This document shows positions 17,727 through 26,690 of a stretch of DNA of 64,000 nucleotides, one piece after another; position 1 is the first letter of the stretch; every line of letters starts with the position of its first letter. Under the pieces are notes generated by a model. It saw nothing but the letters and a program-made list of their open reading frames with translations, searched no databases and had not been told where the DNA came from. The stretch spans positions 3,514,501-3,578,500 of the forward strand of contig NZ_CP012673.1 of NCBI RefSeq assembly GCF_002950945.1, read 5' to 3'. A program made the translations under genes and the position numbers. Source of the stretch: Sorangium cellulosum. Its GTDB lineage: Bacteria; Myxococcota_A; Polyangia; Polyangiales; Polyangiaceae.

Positions 17727-18794
17727 TCAGCCCTTCGGCTTGCCGTTCGCGTCCCACTCGGCCCAGTTCCGCTCGAGCCCGGTGTCCTTCAGCGCCTTGT
17801 TGAGGAAGCGGCGGTCGATCCAGGGCTCGACGTCGAAGGCGTTCCTGATCAGGCCGAACTTCTTCGAGTCGGCGACCGCCGACTTGTAGCGGGCGAGGAT
17901 GTACTCGTCGAGCAGGGGGCTCGCGTTCTGCTTCATGTCCTCGCCCTGCTGGGCTTCCTTGTAGTTCGAGAAGGGCGTGCCCGACTTCGACCACAGCTGG
18001 AAGATCTGGGTGCGGTTCTTCTCGTCGCCGACCCACGCCGCCGTCTTCACGAGGATGTTGATGAACCGCTGCACGACGTCGGGATGCTCGTTGATGAAGT
18101 CCTCCCGCGCGAGGATACCCGAGTTGCTCGGGTAGGTCGGCGAGTCGCCCTTCGTCGTGTAGACGATCTTGGCGATGCCCTGGTCGCGGAGAGAGAGGTA
18201 GTCGGTGCCGCCGAACACCGCGTCGATGTCCTTCGTGGCGAGCGCCGCCTTGGCCGTGGACGCGTCCATGTTGATGGCGCGGACGTCCTTCTCGGTGAGG
18301 CCGTGGCCCTCGAGGATCCGGTTCGCCGACAGCTGGGTCGCCGTGCCTTTCTGGAAGGCGACCTTCTTGCCGCGCAGGTCGCGGACCCCGTTGATGGGCG
18401 AGTCGGAGGGCACCACGAGGTAGGCGTGGCCGCGCCGGCTGGCGGCGGCCAGGAGCCGTGTCTTGAGCCCGCTCGCCCGGCCGACGACCGAAGGCAGGTG
18501 GCCGTGGCTCCAGATGTCGAGCAGGTTGTTCGCGACCGCCTCGTTGACGGCAGGGCCGGCGCCGCGGAAGAAGTTCCACTTCACCTCGATGCCGTCTTTC
18601 TTGAACTCCTCGGCAGCGATGCCCTGGATGTGCAGCAGGGAGAACGTGCTGCCGCCGGTGACGGGGCGGTTGCCCACGCCGACGCCCGGCACGCCGATAC
18701 GGATCACACTGGGCCCAGCGGCCCGGGCTCGGCCCGCGAGGAGCGCTCCAGAGACCGCCGCCGCCGCGCCGCCCAAGAATTGACGTCTATCCAT
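17727..18794 (-). CDS. NitT/TauT-type ABC transporter substrate-binding protein (SsuA-like)
   Basis: A 355-aa periplasmic binding protein. The N terminus MDRRQFLGGAAAAVSGALL has a twin-arginine pattern with a hydrophobic stretch and an ARA cleavage site. Family signs are NLLDIWSHGHLPSV, LRGKKVAFQKGTATQL, DAVFGGTDYLSL and LAREDFINEHPDVVQRF. Relatives bind aliphatic sulfonates, nitrate or taurine; the ligand cannot be told here. No permease or ATPase gene lies next to it, so it is an orphan or works with a distant transporter. Confidence 0.88.
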   Translation of the reverse strand: MDRRQFLGGAAAAVSGALLAGRARAAGPSVIRIGVPGVGVGNRPVTGGSTFSLLHIQGIAAEEFKKDGIEVKWNFFRGAGPAVNEAVANNLLDIWSHGHLPSVVGRASGLKTRLLAAASRRGHAYLVVPSDSPINGVRDLRGKKVAFQKGTATQLSANRILEGHGLTEKDVRAINMDASTAKAALATKDIDAVFGGTDYLSLRDQGIAKIVYTTKGDSPTYPSNSGILAREDFINEHPDVVQRFINILVKTAAWVGDEKNRTQIFQLWSKSGTPFSNYKEAQQGEDMKQNASPLLDEYILARYKSAVADSKKFGLIRNAFDVEPWIDRRFLNKALKDTGLERNWAEWDANGKPKG

Positions 18795-19108
18795 GGCGGG
18801 GCGAGATGCACCGGGCGTGCCGTCTCCGCGAAAGCCTTCAAATCGCGGGGTGATCTCGCCGCGCTGCTGCTCCGGGAGCACCCGATCCGCAGGGGATGCT
18901 GCTCTCGCCGCACAGCGAGGCGCGCGCTGCTTTGGCTGCAAGGGACGGCTCCAGGGGAAGTAGGTCGCCTCGACGCCGAACCCCGATCTCGCCCGCGTAG
19001 GCTCGTTCCTGGAGCCGCGGTGACCCTCTTTCACTCAAGTCCAAGGATGCCTTCGGCGATCGGGCCCGTGACCCCCAGCTTGGGGGGAGGGAGGTTTATC
19101 GTGCGGTA
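18795..19108. other. Intergenic region
   Basis: About 310 bases between the end of the Cys-rich lipoprotein gene and the start of the substrate-binding protein gene. It should contain the latter's promoter. Nothing else was recognised. Confidence 0.3.
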
Positions 19109-19864
19109 TCATTGCGTGGACTTGCAGGTCTCGCCGATACACACGTGGTTTTCACCGCACTCCGCGTCCGACGTGCAGCTCTGGACCCCCGGACCCTCGC
19201 AATAGCCATCGGTGCAGAACTGACCACGGAGGGGGCAGTCGGCGTCGGTCGTGCAGGACCCAGCGCCACTACTGCATGTATTATCTCTGGCGCAGAGGAG
19301 ATCCGAAGGGCAGTCCGCGTCTACGACGCACTCGGGGTCGGGCGGAGGCGAGCAGGACTCCGTGCCCTTCACCGGCCGAGTAGACTTGCAGAGTTCATCG
19401 ATGCACACGTGGAACAGAGGGCAATCCGCGTCCGACGTGCAGGACTCCCGCCCCGCCGGACCCTCGCAAACAAAGCCGCCGACGCTCTCGCCGCAGAGCT
19501 GTCCCTCGATGGGGCAGCCGACGTCGGGCGTGCAGGGGAACGCATCGTCACGACCGCAGGAGTCGCCCCAGAGGCAATAGAGATCCGAAGGGCAATCCGC
19601 GTCCGCGTAGCACTCGCAGGATTTCGCGCCCTCGACGCAGGCGCCGCTCACGCAGGAGAGCCCCGAAGGGCAATCCGCGTCCGCGACGCAGCTCGCCTCG
19701 CACGTGCCCGCGCCGCACGTCTCTCCAGGGCCGCCTTCGGCCTCGGCCTCGGCGTCGCTCGCGACCTGTTGCCTGTCCTGGCCGATGACGATCTCGGAGG
19801 TACACGCGAACATCGCCGTCGCGATCGTCAGGCCCGCTGCGCTGATGAACATCTGAATTTTCAT
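19109..19864 (-). CDS. Cys-rich repeat lipoprotein
   Basis: A 251-aa exported protein. The N terminus MKIQMFISAAGLTIATAMFAC is a signal peptide with a lipobox-like end (FAC), so the mature protein is probably lipid-anchored. The rest is built from about six short Cys-rich units of the type DADCPxxxxC, xxGxC (DADCPSGLSC, DADCPSDLYC, DADCPLFHVC, DADCPSDLLC, DADCPLRGQFC, DAECGENHVC). Such repeats are common on myxobacterial secreted proteins and are disulfide-stabilised. It is the last gene of the run 22514-19109, about 65 bases after the membrane TPR protein gene. Base composition is less GC-rich than its neighbours, as expected from the Asp/Cys/Lys content. Confidence 0.82.
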   Translation of the reverse strand: MKIQMFISAAGLTIATAMFACTSEIVIGQDRQQVASDAEAEAEGGPGETCGAGTCEASCVADADCPSGLSCVSGACVEGAKSCECYADADCPSDLYCLWGDSCGRDDAFPCTPDVGCPIEGQLCGESVGGFVCEGPAGRESCTSDADCPLFHVCIDELCKSTRPVKGTESCSPPPDPECVVDADCPSDLLCARDNTCSSGAGSCTTDADCPLRGQFCTDGYCEGPGVQSCTSDAECGENHVCIGETCKSTQ

Positions 19865-19930
19865 GACCGCTCCTCTCTACCGGCTGATGGCCGGGAACGG
19901 ACGGATCCGTGTGAGGAAAGCGCTCTCGAA

Positions 19931-20710
19931 TCATTTCTCTTCGCACGCAGCGCGTACGCGATCCGAATACGGCGACCCGGGGCTCTTCCGCAGGAAATCG
20001 ACCATCGCCGCGCGGCCTTCCGCTGTCTTGCCGAGGTTGCACAGCGCCACGACGCGGGCAGCGGCGCGCTCCTCCCGCAGCTCTTGCCCGCCCGCATCCG
20101 CGGCGTCGAGCAGCGAGAGCGCGCGCTCCGGGTCGCCACGCCGGAGCGATTCGTGGACCTCGCGCAGCCGCCGCGTCTCGGCGACGAGCGGGTCTTCCGC
20201 CGGCACCCCGCGCGGCGCTTCCGGTCCGCCAAGAGGAGCGGACCGAGGCGCCCTCCCGGGGGTCGTGCGCCGCTCGCTCGCCGCCCGCGGCGGGTCGAGC
20301 TTCTTGCCTTCCGTGGGCTCGATCGGCGCAGCTGGCTCACGTGGGCTCTCCGCGGGCGCGCGGTCGTCGCTCGCTGCCGGCCGCGCCGCGGCCGCCGCGC
20401 GGGCGCGCCCGGCGACCACGGCGCCGGCCGTGCTCGCGCGCGCAGCGGCCTCCGGTTCGCTCGGCGCCGCATGCAGCGCGGCCACGACCGCCGCGGGGGC
20501 GAGCAGCGCCACGATTCCCCACGGCAGCGCCGCCTTCGCCGAGACCATCGCAAAGCCGGTCTTCGCGGCCCCGCCCGCCGTGACGGCCGTGCCGAGGGCC
20601 AGGCTCCGGCGCAGCTTCGCGCGTACACGCGCGCGGTCCGCCGCCGTGCTCCGGTCTCCGTTGCGGGCGGCCTCGATGATCGAGCGCGACAGGGGCCCGA
20701 GCTGACTCAT
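19931..20710 (-). CDS. Membrane protein downstream of ECF sigma, putative anti-sigma/TPR-like regulator
   Basis: A 259-aa protein. The N terminus is cytosolic (MSQLGPLSRSIIEAARNGDRS, then an Arg-rich helix), followed by one hydrophobic segment (ALPWGIVALLAPAAVVAAL), a long Ala/Pro/Arg-rich linker and a C-terminal TPR-like region (VHESLRRGDPERALSLL, AARVVALCNLGKTAEGRAAMVDFL) ending SPYSDRVRAACEEK. This arrangement directly after an ECF sigma gene (50 bases) recurs in Sorangium-type genomes, and it is probably the sigma factor's membrane-bound partner. No zinc-binding anti-sigma motif (HxxxCxxC) was seen. Confidence 0.75.
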   Translation of the reverse strand: MSQLGPLSRSIIEAARNGDRSTAADRARVRAKLRRSLALGTAVTAGGAAKTGFAMVSAKAALPWGIVALLAPAAVVAALHAAPSEPEAAARASTAGAVVAGRARAAAAARPAASDDRAPAESPREPAAPIEPTEGKKLDPPRAASERRTTPGRAPRSAPLGGPEAPRGVPAEDPLVAETRRLREVHESLRRGDPERALSLLDAADAGGQELREERAAARVVALCNLGKTAEGRAAMVDFLRKSPGSPYSDRVRAACEEK

Positions 20711-20759
20711 GCCTCCCTTCCTTCCCGCGTGCTCCACGCCGCGCGCCGGGGCCTTGTGT

Positions 20760-21431
20760 TCATCGCGACCTCCACCCGTCGCGCGCCCGCAGGCGCGCCG
20801 CGCCCTGCTCGAACTCCTTTCGAGCCGCCCGGAGGCGCGCATAGACGGTGTTCAGGTTGGCCCCGGTCGCCTCCGCGATCTCCGGCGCCGTCATCTGCTC
20901 GAGCTCCGCGAGCACGAAGACGGCGCGTTTGTGGTCGTCGAGCCCCTCGAGCAGCGTGTGCAAGAGCCGCGTCGCCTGCGCCTGCGCCAGCGCTTCGTCA
21001 CAGCCGGCCGCGCCGCTCTCCACCTCGTCCGGATCGAGGGGCGGGGACAGAGTTCTCGCGAGCGGGCTCTTCCGCGCGTAGGCCCTCCGGTGCTCCCGCG
21101 CGACGTGCGCGACAATGCCCGAGAGCCACGCGCGCAGCGTGGAACGGGGCTCGAACGACGACAGCTTCCGGTGAACGACGAGGAACACCTCCTGCACCGC
21201 GTCGTCGGCGTTGCAGTCCGGGACGCCGAGCCGGCGCACGTTGCGCCAGACGAAATCGAAATAACGCTCGTAGATCGCGTCGAACTCGAGCGCTACCTCG
21301 CAGCCCGCCGCTCCTGCCGGGGGCGCAACCTCCGCCCCGCCAGGAGCGGCATGTAGGGTGACGGCACGGGCGGCCACCCTCGCCCATGGCCAGCACACGC
21401 CGATTCCGTGAAGAAAAGAGACCGCGCCCAT
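20760..21431 (-). CDS. ECF-type RNA polymerase sigma factor
   Basis: A 223-aa sigma-70 family protein. Region 2 is clear (FDAIYERYFDFVWRNVRRLGV, DADDAVQEVFLVVHRKL-like segment, TLRAWLSGIVAHVAREHRR). Region 4 is LLEGLDDHKRAVFVLAELEQMTAPEIAEATGANLNTVYARLRAARKEF, with its helix-turn-helix. The ATG at 21431 overlaps the TGA of the preceding gene (TGATG), so the two are translationally coupled; this also supports the start, although it gives an N-terminal extension of about 45 residues before region 2. Confidence 0.85.
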   Translation of the reverse strand: MGAVSFLHGIGVCWPWARVAARAVTLHAAPGGAEVAPPAGAAGCEVALEFDAIYERYFDFVWRNVRRLGVPDCNADDAVQEVFLVVHRKLSSFEPRSTLRAWLSGIVAHVAREHRRAYARKSPLARTLSPPLDPDEVESGAAGCDEALAQAQATRLLHTLLEGLDDHKRAVFVLAELEQMTAPEIAEATGANLNTVYARLRAARKEFEQGAARLRARDGWRSR

Positions 21432-22514
21432 CACAGCGCGAGCTCGAGCCCCAGGGCGGCCCGCGCCGCGACGCTCGGCGCGTGGACCTCGCCGACGCCT
21501 TCGAGCACGAAGCGCGGGCGCTTGAGGGGCACCACCGCCTCGAGACGGAGCCTCAGGCGCATCCACGGCGCGACGACCCACGCGGCCGCCGTGCCGCCCC
21601 GTAACGCAACCCACAAAGCGCCCCCTTCGCCCGGGTCGCTCACGCCATACCCCTCGGCGTGCATGCGTCCGAACTCGACGCCGGCGCAAGGTACACCGAC
21701 CTCATGCGGTCGAACGGCGCGCGCAAGAGGCGGCAAGAGGGCGCACGCCGTGAGCGAGCCGGCGACGAGATCGATGGTCCCGCCGCTCTGGGGTTTGGCT
21801 GCGGACGCCGCCGTGCTCCCGGGCCAGAACGATGCCCCGGCGTCCAGCCGCGCGGGGCCGACGACGACGCCGGCCCAGGGCTCGATGGCGCCGCTCAAAC
21901 GCGGCATCGTGCCCAGATCGCTCATGCCGCCGAGCCCCAGGCGAAAAAGGGGAGCCCTCTCGGCCGCGCCCTCCGTCGGCCGCTCGTGTTCCCTCGTCGG
22001 GGGCACGGATCTGGGCGGGACCTTCGGCCGAGTGGGCTCGGCGGGTCGAGCCGCGGCGGCCGGGGGCTCCGGGGCGGGGCTTTCGGGACGCGCCCCCGCG
22101 GTCGAACGATCGCCCGTCGCTACCGTGCCCGACCGCGTTGCGACGTCCGGATCGATCGCCATCGCGACGATGAGGGCCCCCGCGTCGGCCAGCGCACGGC
22201 ACGTCGCGCCGCGCACGGTTCGTGTGCTTTTCCATCCGTCGCGAGCAATCTCGATGTGCAGCACAAAGCCGCTGCCCGCCGGCGTGATCGTGCCCGCCGC
22301 CCGGAGTGTGCCGTTCGAGGGGGGGGCTCTGGTCTCCGAGGAGCCGGGTGATCTCGACCTCGACGGCCGCGCCCGCGGGGCAGTCGGCGGGGGCGGTCCA
22401 CCTCAAAACGAAGGGGCGATCGTCGGCGCGCGCGACGCTCGAAACGAGGGGCGCAACCCACGGGACCACGACGGCAAAAAGCAGCGCTTGCGCCCCTGGG
22501 CGTGACGTACGCAT
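21431..22514 (-). CDS. Exported protein of ECF operon, interrupted by a frameshift
   Basis: First gene of the ECF operon. It begins at the ATG at 22514 with a signal peptide (MRTSRPGAQALLFAVVV to ARADD), then VLRWTAPADCPAGAAVEVEITRLLGD. At a run of eight G (22319-22326, C on the coding strand) the frame is lost. Removing one base restores a continuous product that runs on as SNGTLRAAGTITPAGSGF, HIEIARDGW and GATCRALADAGALIVAMAIDP, a pattern familiar from myxobacterial exported proteins next to ECF sigma factors. A Pro-rich linker and a C-terminal beta-rich part (barrel-like) follow. It could be a real frameshift, a phase-variable tract or a sequencing error. Role unknown; perhaps a periplasmic or outer-membrane sensor for the sigma factor. 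Confidence 0.72.
22319..22326. other. Homopolymer run causing the frameshift
   Basis: Eight consecutive G on the plus strand. Seven would keep the upstream and downstream halves of the exported protein in one frame. Confidence 0.8.
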
Positions 22515-22599
22515 GCGCGCCGCACCGTACCACGGGGCGAAAGGCGCGCCTCGTGTGGCGCGCCAGGAGACGTTCGCGTTCCGGTCCTTCGACTCACGC

Positions 22600-23541
22600 T
22601 CACGCAAGCCGGCGCGCTCGTTCCTCCATCTGTCGCGCGCGGCGGGCGCGCAGCGCGGCGTCGACGCTGAACACCGCGAGCGCGGTCCAGATGCAGGCGA
22701 AGCTCGCGGCCTGCGTGGACGTGAACGGCTCGCCATAGACCAGCACGGCGAGCAGGAACTGCCCGCTCGGCGCGAGGTACTGGAGGAAGCCGAGGGTGGT
22801 CAGGGACAGGCGCCGCGCCGCGTTCGTGAACCAGACGAGCGGCAGCGCGGTGATGACGCCCGTCGCGGCGAGCAGGACGTCGGTGCGGAGGTCGACGTGG
22901 CCCATGGAGCCGGCGCCCTGGAGGTGGACGGCGAGCAGGTACGCCGCGCCGAGCGGCGCGATGAACAACGTCTCCAGCGTGGAGCCGGGGAGCGAGCCGA
23001 CCGGGACGACCTTGCGCAGCAGGCCGTAGAGACCGAACGTCCCGGCCAGGGCTAGCGCGATCCAGGGGACCGAGGCCGCACGCACCGCGAGGTAGAGGAC
23101 GCCCGCCGAGGCGAGGCCCAGCGCGATCCACTGGGCGGGGCGCAGCCGCTCGCGCAGGAACAGCATGCCGAGGAGCACGCTGAGCAGCGGGTTGATGAAG
23201 TAGCCGAGGCTCGCGTCGAGCAGGCGCCCCACCGAGACGGCGTAGATGAAGAGGACCCAGTTCGCCGAGATGAGCGCCCCGGTCGCCGCCATGGCCGCGA
23301 CGACGCGAGGGGCGCGCAGCGCCGCGAGGAGCGGGCGGAGCTGTCCTGTCGCCAGCGTGAGGGCCGCGAAGGCGAGCAGGCTCCACGCCGTGCGGTGGGC
23401 CAGGACCTCGACCGCGCCGACGTGGCGGAGCTGCTTCCAGAAGACGGGCACGATGCCCCAGGCGCTGTAGGCCGCGACGCCGTACAGGGCGCCCCACGCG
23501 GCGTCTCTGCGGTCGTCGCGGGCGTTCTCCGGCATGGACAT
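22600..23541 (-). CDS. rarD: EamA-family transporter RarD
   Basis: A 313-aa inner-membrane protein with ten predicted helices of the drug/metabolite transporter superfamily. RarD signs are the opening GALYGVAAYSAWGIVPVFWKQL, AHRTAWSLL, ISANWVLFIYAV, LDASLGYFINPLLSVLLGMLFLRERL and TLGFLQYLAPSGQFLLAVLVYGEPF. The substrate of RarD is not established; it was named for chloramphenicol sensitivity. ATGs at 23541 and 23535 are both possible starts. It lies upstream of, and separate from, the ECF operon. Confidence 0.92.
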   Translation of the reverse strand: MSMPENARDDRRDAAWGALYGVAAYSAWGIVPVFWKQLRHVGAVEVLAHRTAWSLLAFAALTLATGQLRPLLAALRAPRVVAAMAATGALISANWVLFIYAVSVGRLLDASLGYFINPLLSVLLGMLFLRERLRPAQWIALGLASAGVLYLAVRAASVPWIALALAGTFGLYGLLRKVVPVGSLPGSTLETLFIAPLGAAYLLAVHLQGAGSMGHVDLRTDVLLAATGVITALPLVWFTNAARRLSLTTLGFLQYLAPSGQFLLAVLVYGEPFTSTQAASFACIWTALAVFSVDAALRARRARQMEERARRLA

Positions 23542-24016
23542 CGGCGGTCAGGGCTCGTGAGGGGCGGCGCTCGACGCGGCGGTCGAGCGCCGCCGGTCGC
23601 GCTCGACCGCCGCGGCACCATGGCGAACCTGCTCCGGCGGTTCAAGCCTCGTGCACGTTGCGAGCAGATCCCCGGCCGCGCCGCGGCCACTCGTGTCGCC
23701 GCGGGGCCCGCGGTGGGATCAGGATCGAGCCGGGCACCGGGGCGCCCTGGCGACGTGCGGGAGGCGGGTAGAATTTTCTTGTTAAATGTTGGAAACGATT
23801 GGGTTTTTCTGGGAAGAAGGCGGCGATGGAGCTTCGCGACCGGGACAGGTGCGTCGAGGGCGTTAGAGCGCGCTTCGGGCGCGCTGGACGGGGGGCGATG
23901 GCGGCGTAGGTCGTGAACGCCGAGGGGCTGCGTTCGGATCGAGCCACGTTGCCGCGGATAAGGAACAGCGATACGGATCCCGCGCGCCGTGCATCGCGCC
24001 GCGGGTCGACAGGCAC
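23542..24016. other. Intergenic region with an AT-rich island
   Basis: About 475 bases between rarD (minus) and the AlbA_2 gene (plus). A strikingly AT-rich stretch at about 23768-23815 (AATTTTCTTGTTAAATG, then GATTGGGTTTTTC) stands out from the GC-rich background. It may be a promoter for the plus-strand pair or a trace of foreign DNA. No gene was recognised. Confidence 0.4.
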
Positions 24017-25216
24017 ATGAACTCCGAAGAACTGCGCGAACTGCTGAAGTGCGAGGATGATCGCACCGAGTGGAAGCTATCGGCAAAGGATGCCGACAAG
24101 ATCCTGCCGGCGATCTGCGCTCTGGCCAACGACCTCGGCGACAGCCGACGTCCGGGCTACCTCCTCATCGGCGTCGACCCGAAGACCGGTCGCGTCGCGG
24201 ATTTGGGTCAGCGCGGCCCCGCGCTTGACCAAGAGCAGCAAAGCCTCGCGAGCCGCCTCCAATCGAGCAGATTGTGGCCGACGCCGGCCTTTGACATCCA
24301 GCTCCACGAGCTCGATGGAAAGACGCTCCTCGTCGTTCGGGTCGACCCGTACCCTGTGCCGCCCATCGTCACTGTCGATGGCATGCCTTGGGTGCGTCGA
24401 GCGGCCACGACCGTGCGGGCGACCCCGGCAGATCAGGATCGCCTGCGCGAGCGACGCCCTCTGAAGACCCAGCCGTTCGACGTGCGGCCCCTGGCGGGCG
24501 CTACGGTCGAGGATCTCGACATGCCTGCGCTCGAAGAGCGCTACGAGGCGGCAAGGGAAGACGTCGACGATCCCGACGTCTTCCCCTCCTTCGAGGCATG
24601 GCTCACGCAAGTCCAGCTCGGCGCGCCCCTGCAGGGCACGTGGACACCGAACCCCACAGCCATCCTGGTCTTCGGACGGAGCCCTCAATCCTTCTTTCCC
24701 GGCGCCAAGGTCGAGCTCGTGCGTTATGCAGGGGAGGACATCGACGGGCCCATCGCCTTTCGGCGTACCGCCACAGGGACACTGCCGCAGCAGCTCGATG
24801 TCCTATGGGCTCAGATGAGCGCGCATGTTACCGAGATCCCAGCGCCAGCGGACGGGATCCGCGCGCCCTTCGTCCCGGATTACCCGCTGGAGGCGCTCAA
24901 GGAAATGGCGAGAAACATCGTCCAGCACCGGCAGTACGAGGGAACGAACGCACCGGCGCGGATCGAGTGGTTCGAAGACCGGATTGAGCTCTCCAACCCC
25001 GGCGGTCCCTTTGGACGGGCCAGCGAGGGCGAGTTCGGCAGCAACTCTGACTACCGGAACCCCATGGTCACGGACTGGCTGAAGCAGCTCGGCTACGTCG
25101 AGCAGCTCGGGCGCGGGATCCGGCGCGTGCGGAAGCACCTGGCGAAGAACGGCAACCCGGAGATCGAGGTCGAGGTCGACGGGTTCACGCGGGTCATCGT
25201 GCGGAGGCGGGTGTGA
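24017..25216 (+). CDS. AlbA_2 (Schlafen-like) domain protein with HATPase_c_4 C terminus
   Basis: A 399-aa cytosolic protein of the 'divergent AAA/ATP-binding regulator' type. Residues about 1-125 form an AlbA_2 domain (LLKCEDDRTEWKLSAKDADKI, LANDLGDSRRPGYLLIGVD, LLVVRVDP, PWVRRAATTVRA). Residues about 285-395 match the GHKL-like ATPase segment usual in this family (LEALKEMARNIVQHRQY, RIEWFEDRIELSNPGGPFG, and MVTDWLKQLGYVEQLGRGI with RRVRKHL). AlbA_2 proteins act as DNA/RNA-binding regulators or in defence islands. The gene overlaps the next by four bases (GTGA), so the two proteins are made together. Its base composition is visibly less GC-rich than flanking genes, which suggests acquisition. 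Confidence 0.85.
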   Translation: MNSEELRELLKCEDDRTEWKLSAKDADKILPAICALANDLGDSRRPGYLLIGVDPKTGRVADLGQRGPALDQEQQSLASRLQSSRLWPTPAFDIQLHELDGKTLLVVRVDPYPVPPIVTVDGMPWVRRAATTVRATPADQDRLRERRPLKTQPFDVRPLAGATVEDLDMPALEERYEAAREDVDDPDVFPSFEAWLTQVQLGAPLQGTWTPNPTAILVFGRSPQSFFPGAKVELVRYAGEDIDGPIAFRRTATGTLPQQLDVLWAQMSAHVTEIPAPADGIRAPFVPDYPLEALKEMARNIVQHRQYEGTNAPARIEWFEDRIELSNPGGPFGRASEGEFGSNSDYRNPMVTDWLKQLGYVEQLGRGIRRVRKHLAKNGNPEIEVEVDGFTRVIVRRRV

Positions 25217-26274
25217 GGTCTCTCGCGTTCTTCAGCAACAAGGGAGGTGTCGGCAAGACGACGCTCACCCTCAACATCGCCCACATGCTCGCGCGCAAGG
25301 GAAAGCGCGTCGTGACCCTAGACTGTGATCCGCAGTCCAACCTGTCTGCAGGGTTGTTGGGAGGCGACGAGCTGGTCGACCTCTGGGAAGGCGAGGTGCA
25401 ATCCAGCAGGGGGCGAACGGTCGTCAGCTGCATCGAGCCCGCGCGGCAGGGAAGCGGAGAGATCATCGAGCCCGTGCTCGTGTCGGTGGCGGACGATCTG
25501 TGGCTCTTGCCAGGCCACCTTGATCTGAGTCGCTTCGAGCAGCGCCTCGCTGAAGCGTGGCGCACGCAGGCGGAGCTCGATGACGAGCGCGCGCTCGATG
25601 CGACGACGGCCCTCGACCGGCTCTCGGACATGGCCGCAGCGCAGGTGAACGCGGACGTCGTGCTCATCGACGTCGGTCCTAGCCTGGGAGCTCTCAACCG
25701 CGCGGCCCTCCTCGCCTGTGACGCGATCGTCGTCCCGCTCGCGCCGGACTTCTTCAGCGTCCAGGGGCTCGCAACCGTGGGACCCTCCTTGCGCGAGTGG
25801 CGCAACGAGTGGGAGCAGCGCCTCCGGGGGACGCAGCGGGAGCGGGTGCGTGTCCACCGGTTCCTGCCCATCGGGTACATCGTGCAGCAGCATCTGGCGC
25901 GCGTCGACCTCCTCCCGACCGGCTATCTGCGATGGTTGGCGCAGATTCCTTTCCACTACCATCGCTTTGTGCTGGATGAAGCTGACGCGGAAGAAGAGCT
26001 TGATATCAAGGATGATGAGCAGTGCATCGCCCTCATCAAGCATCTCGCTGGCCTGGCCCCCATCGCGCAGATCGCGCGCAAACCCGTCTTCGATCTGAAG
26101 CAAGCAGATGGAATCGGCAGCAGCCATTTGCAAGCCGTCGCACGTGCCAGGGTGGAGTTCTCGGAGCTCGCGGATCATCTTATCGAGCGCCTCGACCGGG
26201 GCACGAAGGCGACGCCAGCGTCGGAGGGGCGGGGACCTGCAGGGATGAGGCCGAGCGGAGGCGCCGGGGGATAA
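25213..26274 (+). CDS. ParA/MinD-family ATPase
   Basis: A 353-aa deviant-Walker ATPase. The P-loop is SNKGGVGKTTLTLN (residues about 8-21, with the signature Lys early in the motif); switch I region TLDCDPQSNLSAGLL; Walker B-like DVVLIDVGPSLGALNRAAL; then IVVPLAPDFFSVQGLATVG. It starts at a GTG inside the stop codon of the AlbA_2 gene (GTGA overlap). There is no ParB gene or parS-like repeat nearby, and the protein is longer than plasmid ParA proteins. So it is probably not a partition locus but an ATPase partner of the AlbA_2 protein. Composition matches its partner and not the chromosome around it. Confidence 0.9.
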   Translation: MRSLAFFSNKGGVGKTTLTLNIAHMLARKGKRVVTLDCDPQSNLSAGLLGGDELVDLWEGEVQSSRGRTVVSCIEPARQGSGEIIEPVLVSVADDLWLLPGHLDLSRFEQRLAEAWRTQAELDDERALDATTALDRLSDMAAAQVNADVVLIDVGPSLGALNRAALLACDAIVVPLAPDFFSVQGLATVGPSLREWRNEWEQRLRGTQRERVRVHRFLPIGYIVQQHLARVDLLPTGYLRWLAQIPFHYHRFVLDEADAEEELDIKDDEQCIALIKHLAGLAPIAQIARKPVFDLKQADGIGSSHLQAVARARVEFSELADHLIERLDRGTKATPASEGRGPAGMRPSGGAGG

Positions 26275-26690
26275 CGCCGAGACGGGGGGCGCGGATGAAT
26301 CCCGCTTCTCTAGGGCGAGAAAAACGGTAGGGATTTTTGACATGGTACGCGGCGAACGCACTCGCCTGTGTGTGGTGCGAGCTGCGTTCCCCTACCGTGT
26401 CGCTCGGCCGCTGAGCGCTCGCTCCGCCCGCGGGCGCAACTCAGCCGCGCCCGCTCGACCCCCCGAGCGTGCTCGATCCCGCCACCGGGCAGCGCGTGCG
26501 CGCCCCTCATCGCCCGGGGTTGCCGGCCCGCCGGCGCGGGACTGCACGCCGCGATCCGGCGCAATCGCGGCGGTTCGGCGGCGGCAGGCGCGCGGGCGAG
26601 CTCGCCGTCCGCGCGCGAGGACTTCGTGGCACCTGGGTTGCTGCGCGCGGGCGAGGCGCAGGGTTTTGCGCCGAGCTCAGCGAGGTAGGA
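26275..26690. other. Intergenic region
   Basis: About 415 bases between the ParA gene and the lipoprotein gene, both on the plus strand. The first 65 bases are relatively A/T-rich and end near TAGGGATTTTTGACATGG; the remainder is GC-rich. No gene was recognised. It should contain the lipoprotein promoter and may mark the right edge of the acquired pair. Confidence 0.3.

Noticed and set aside
25213..26274. Plasmid partition locus
   Set aside because: There is a ParA-type ATPase but no ParB gene, no centromere-like repeats and no replication gene.
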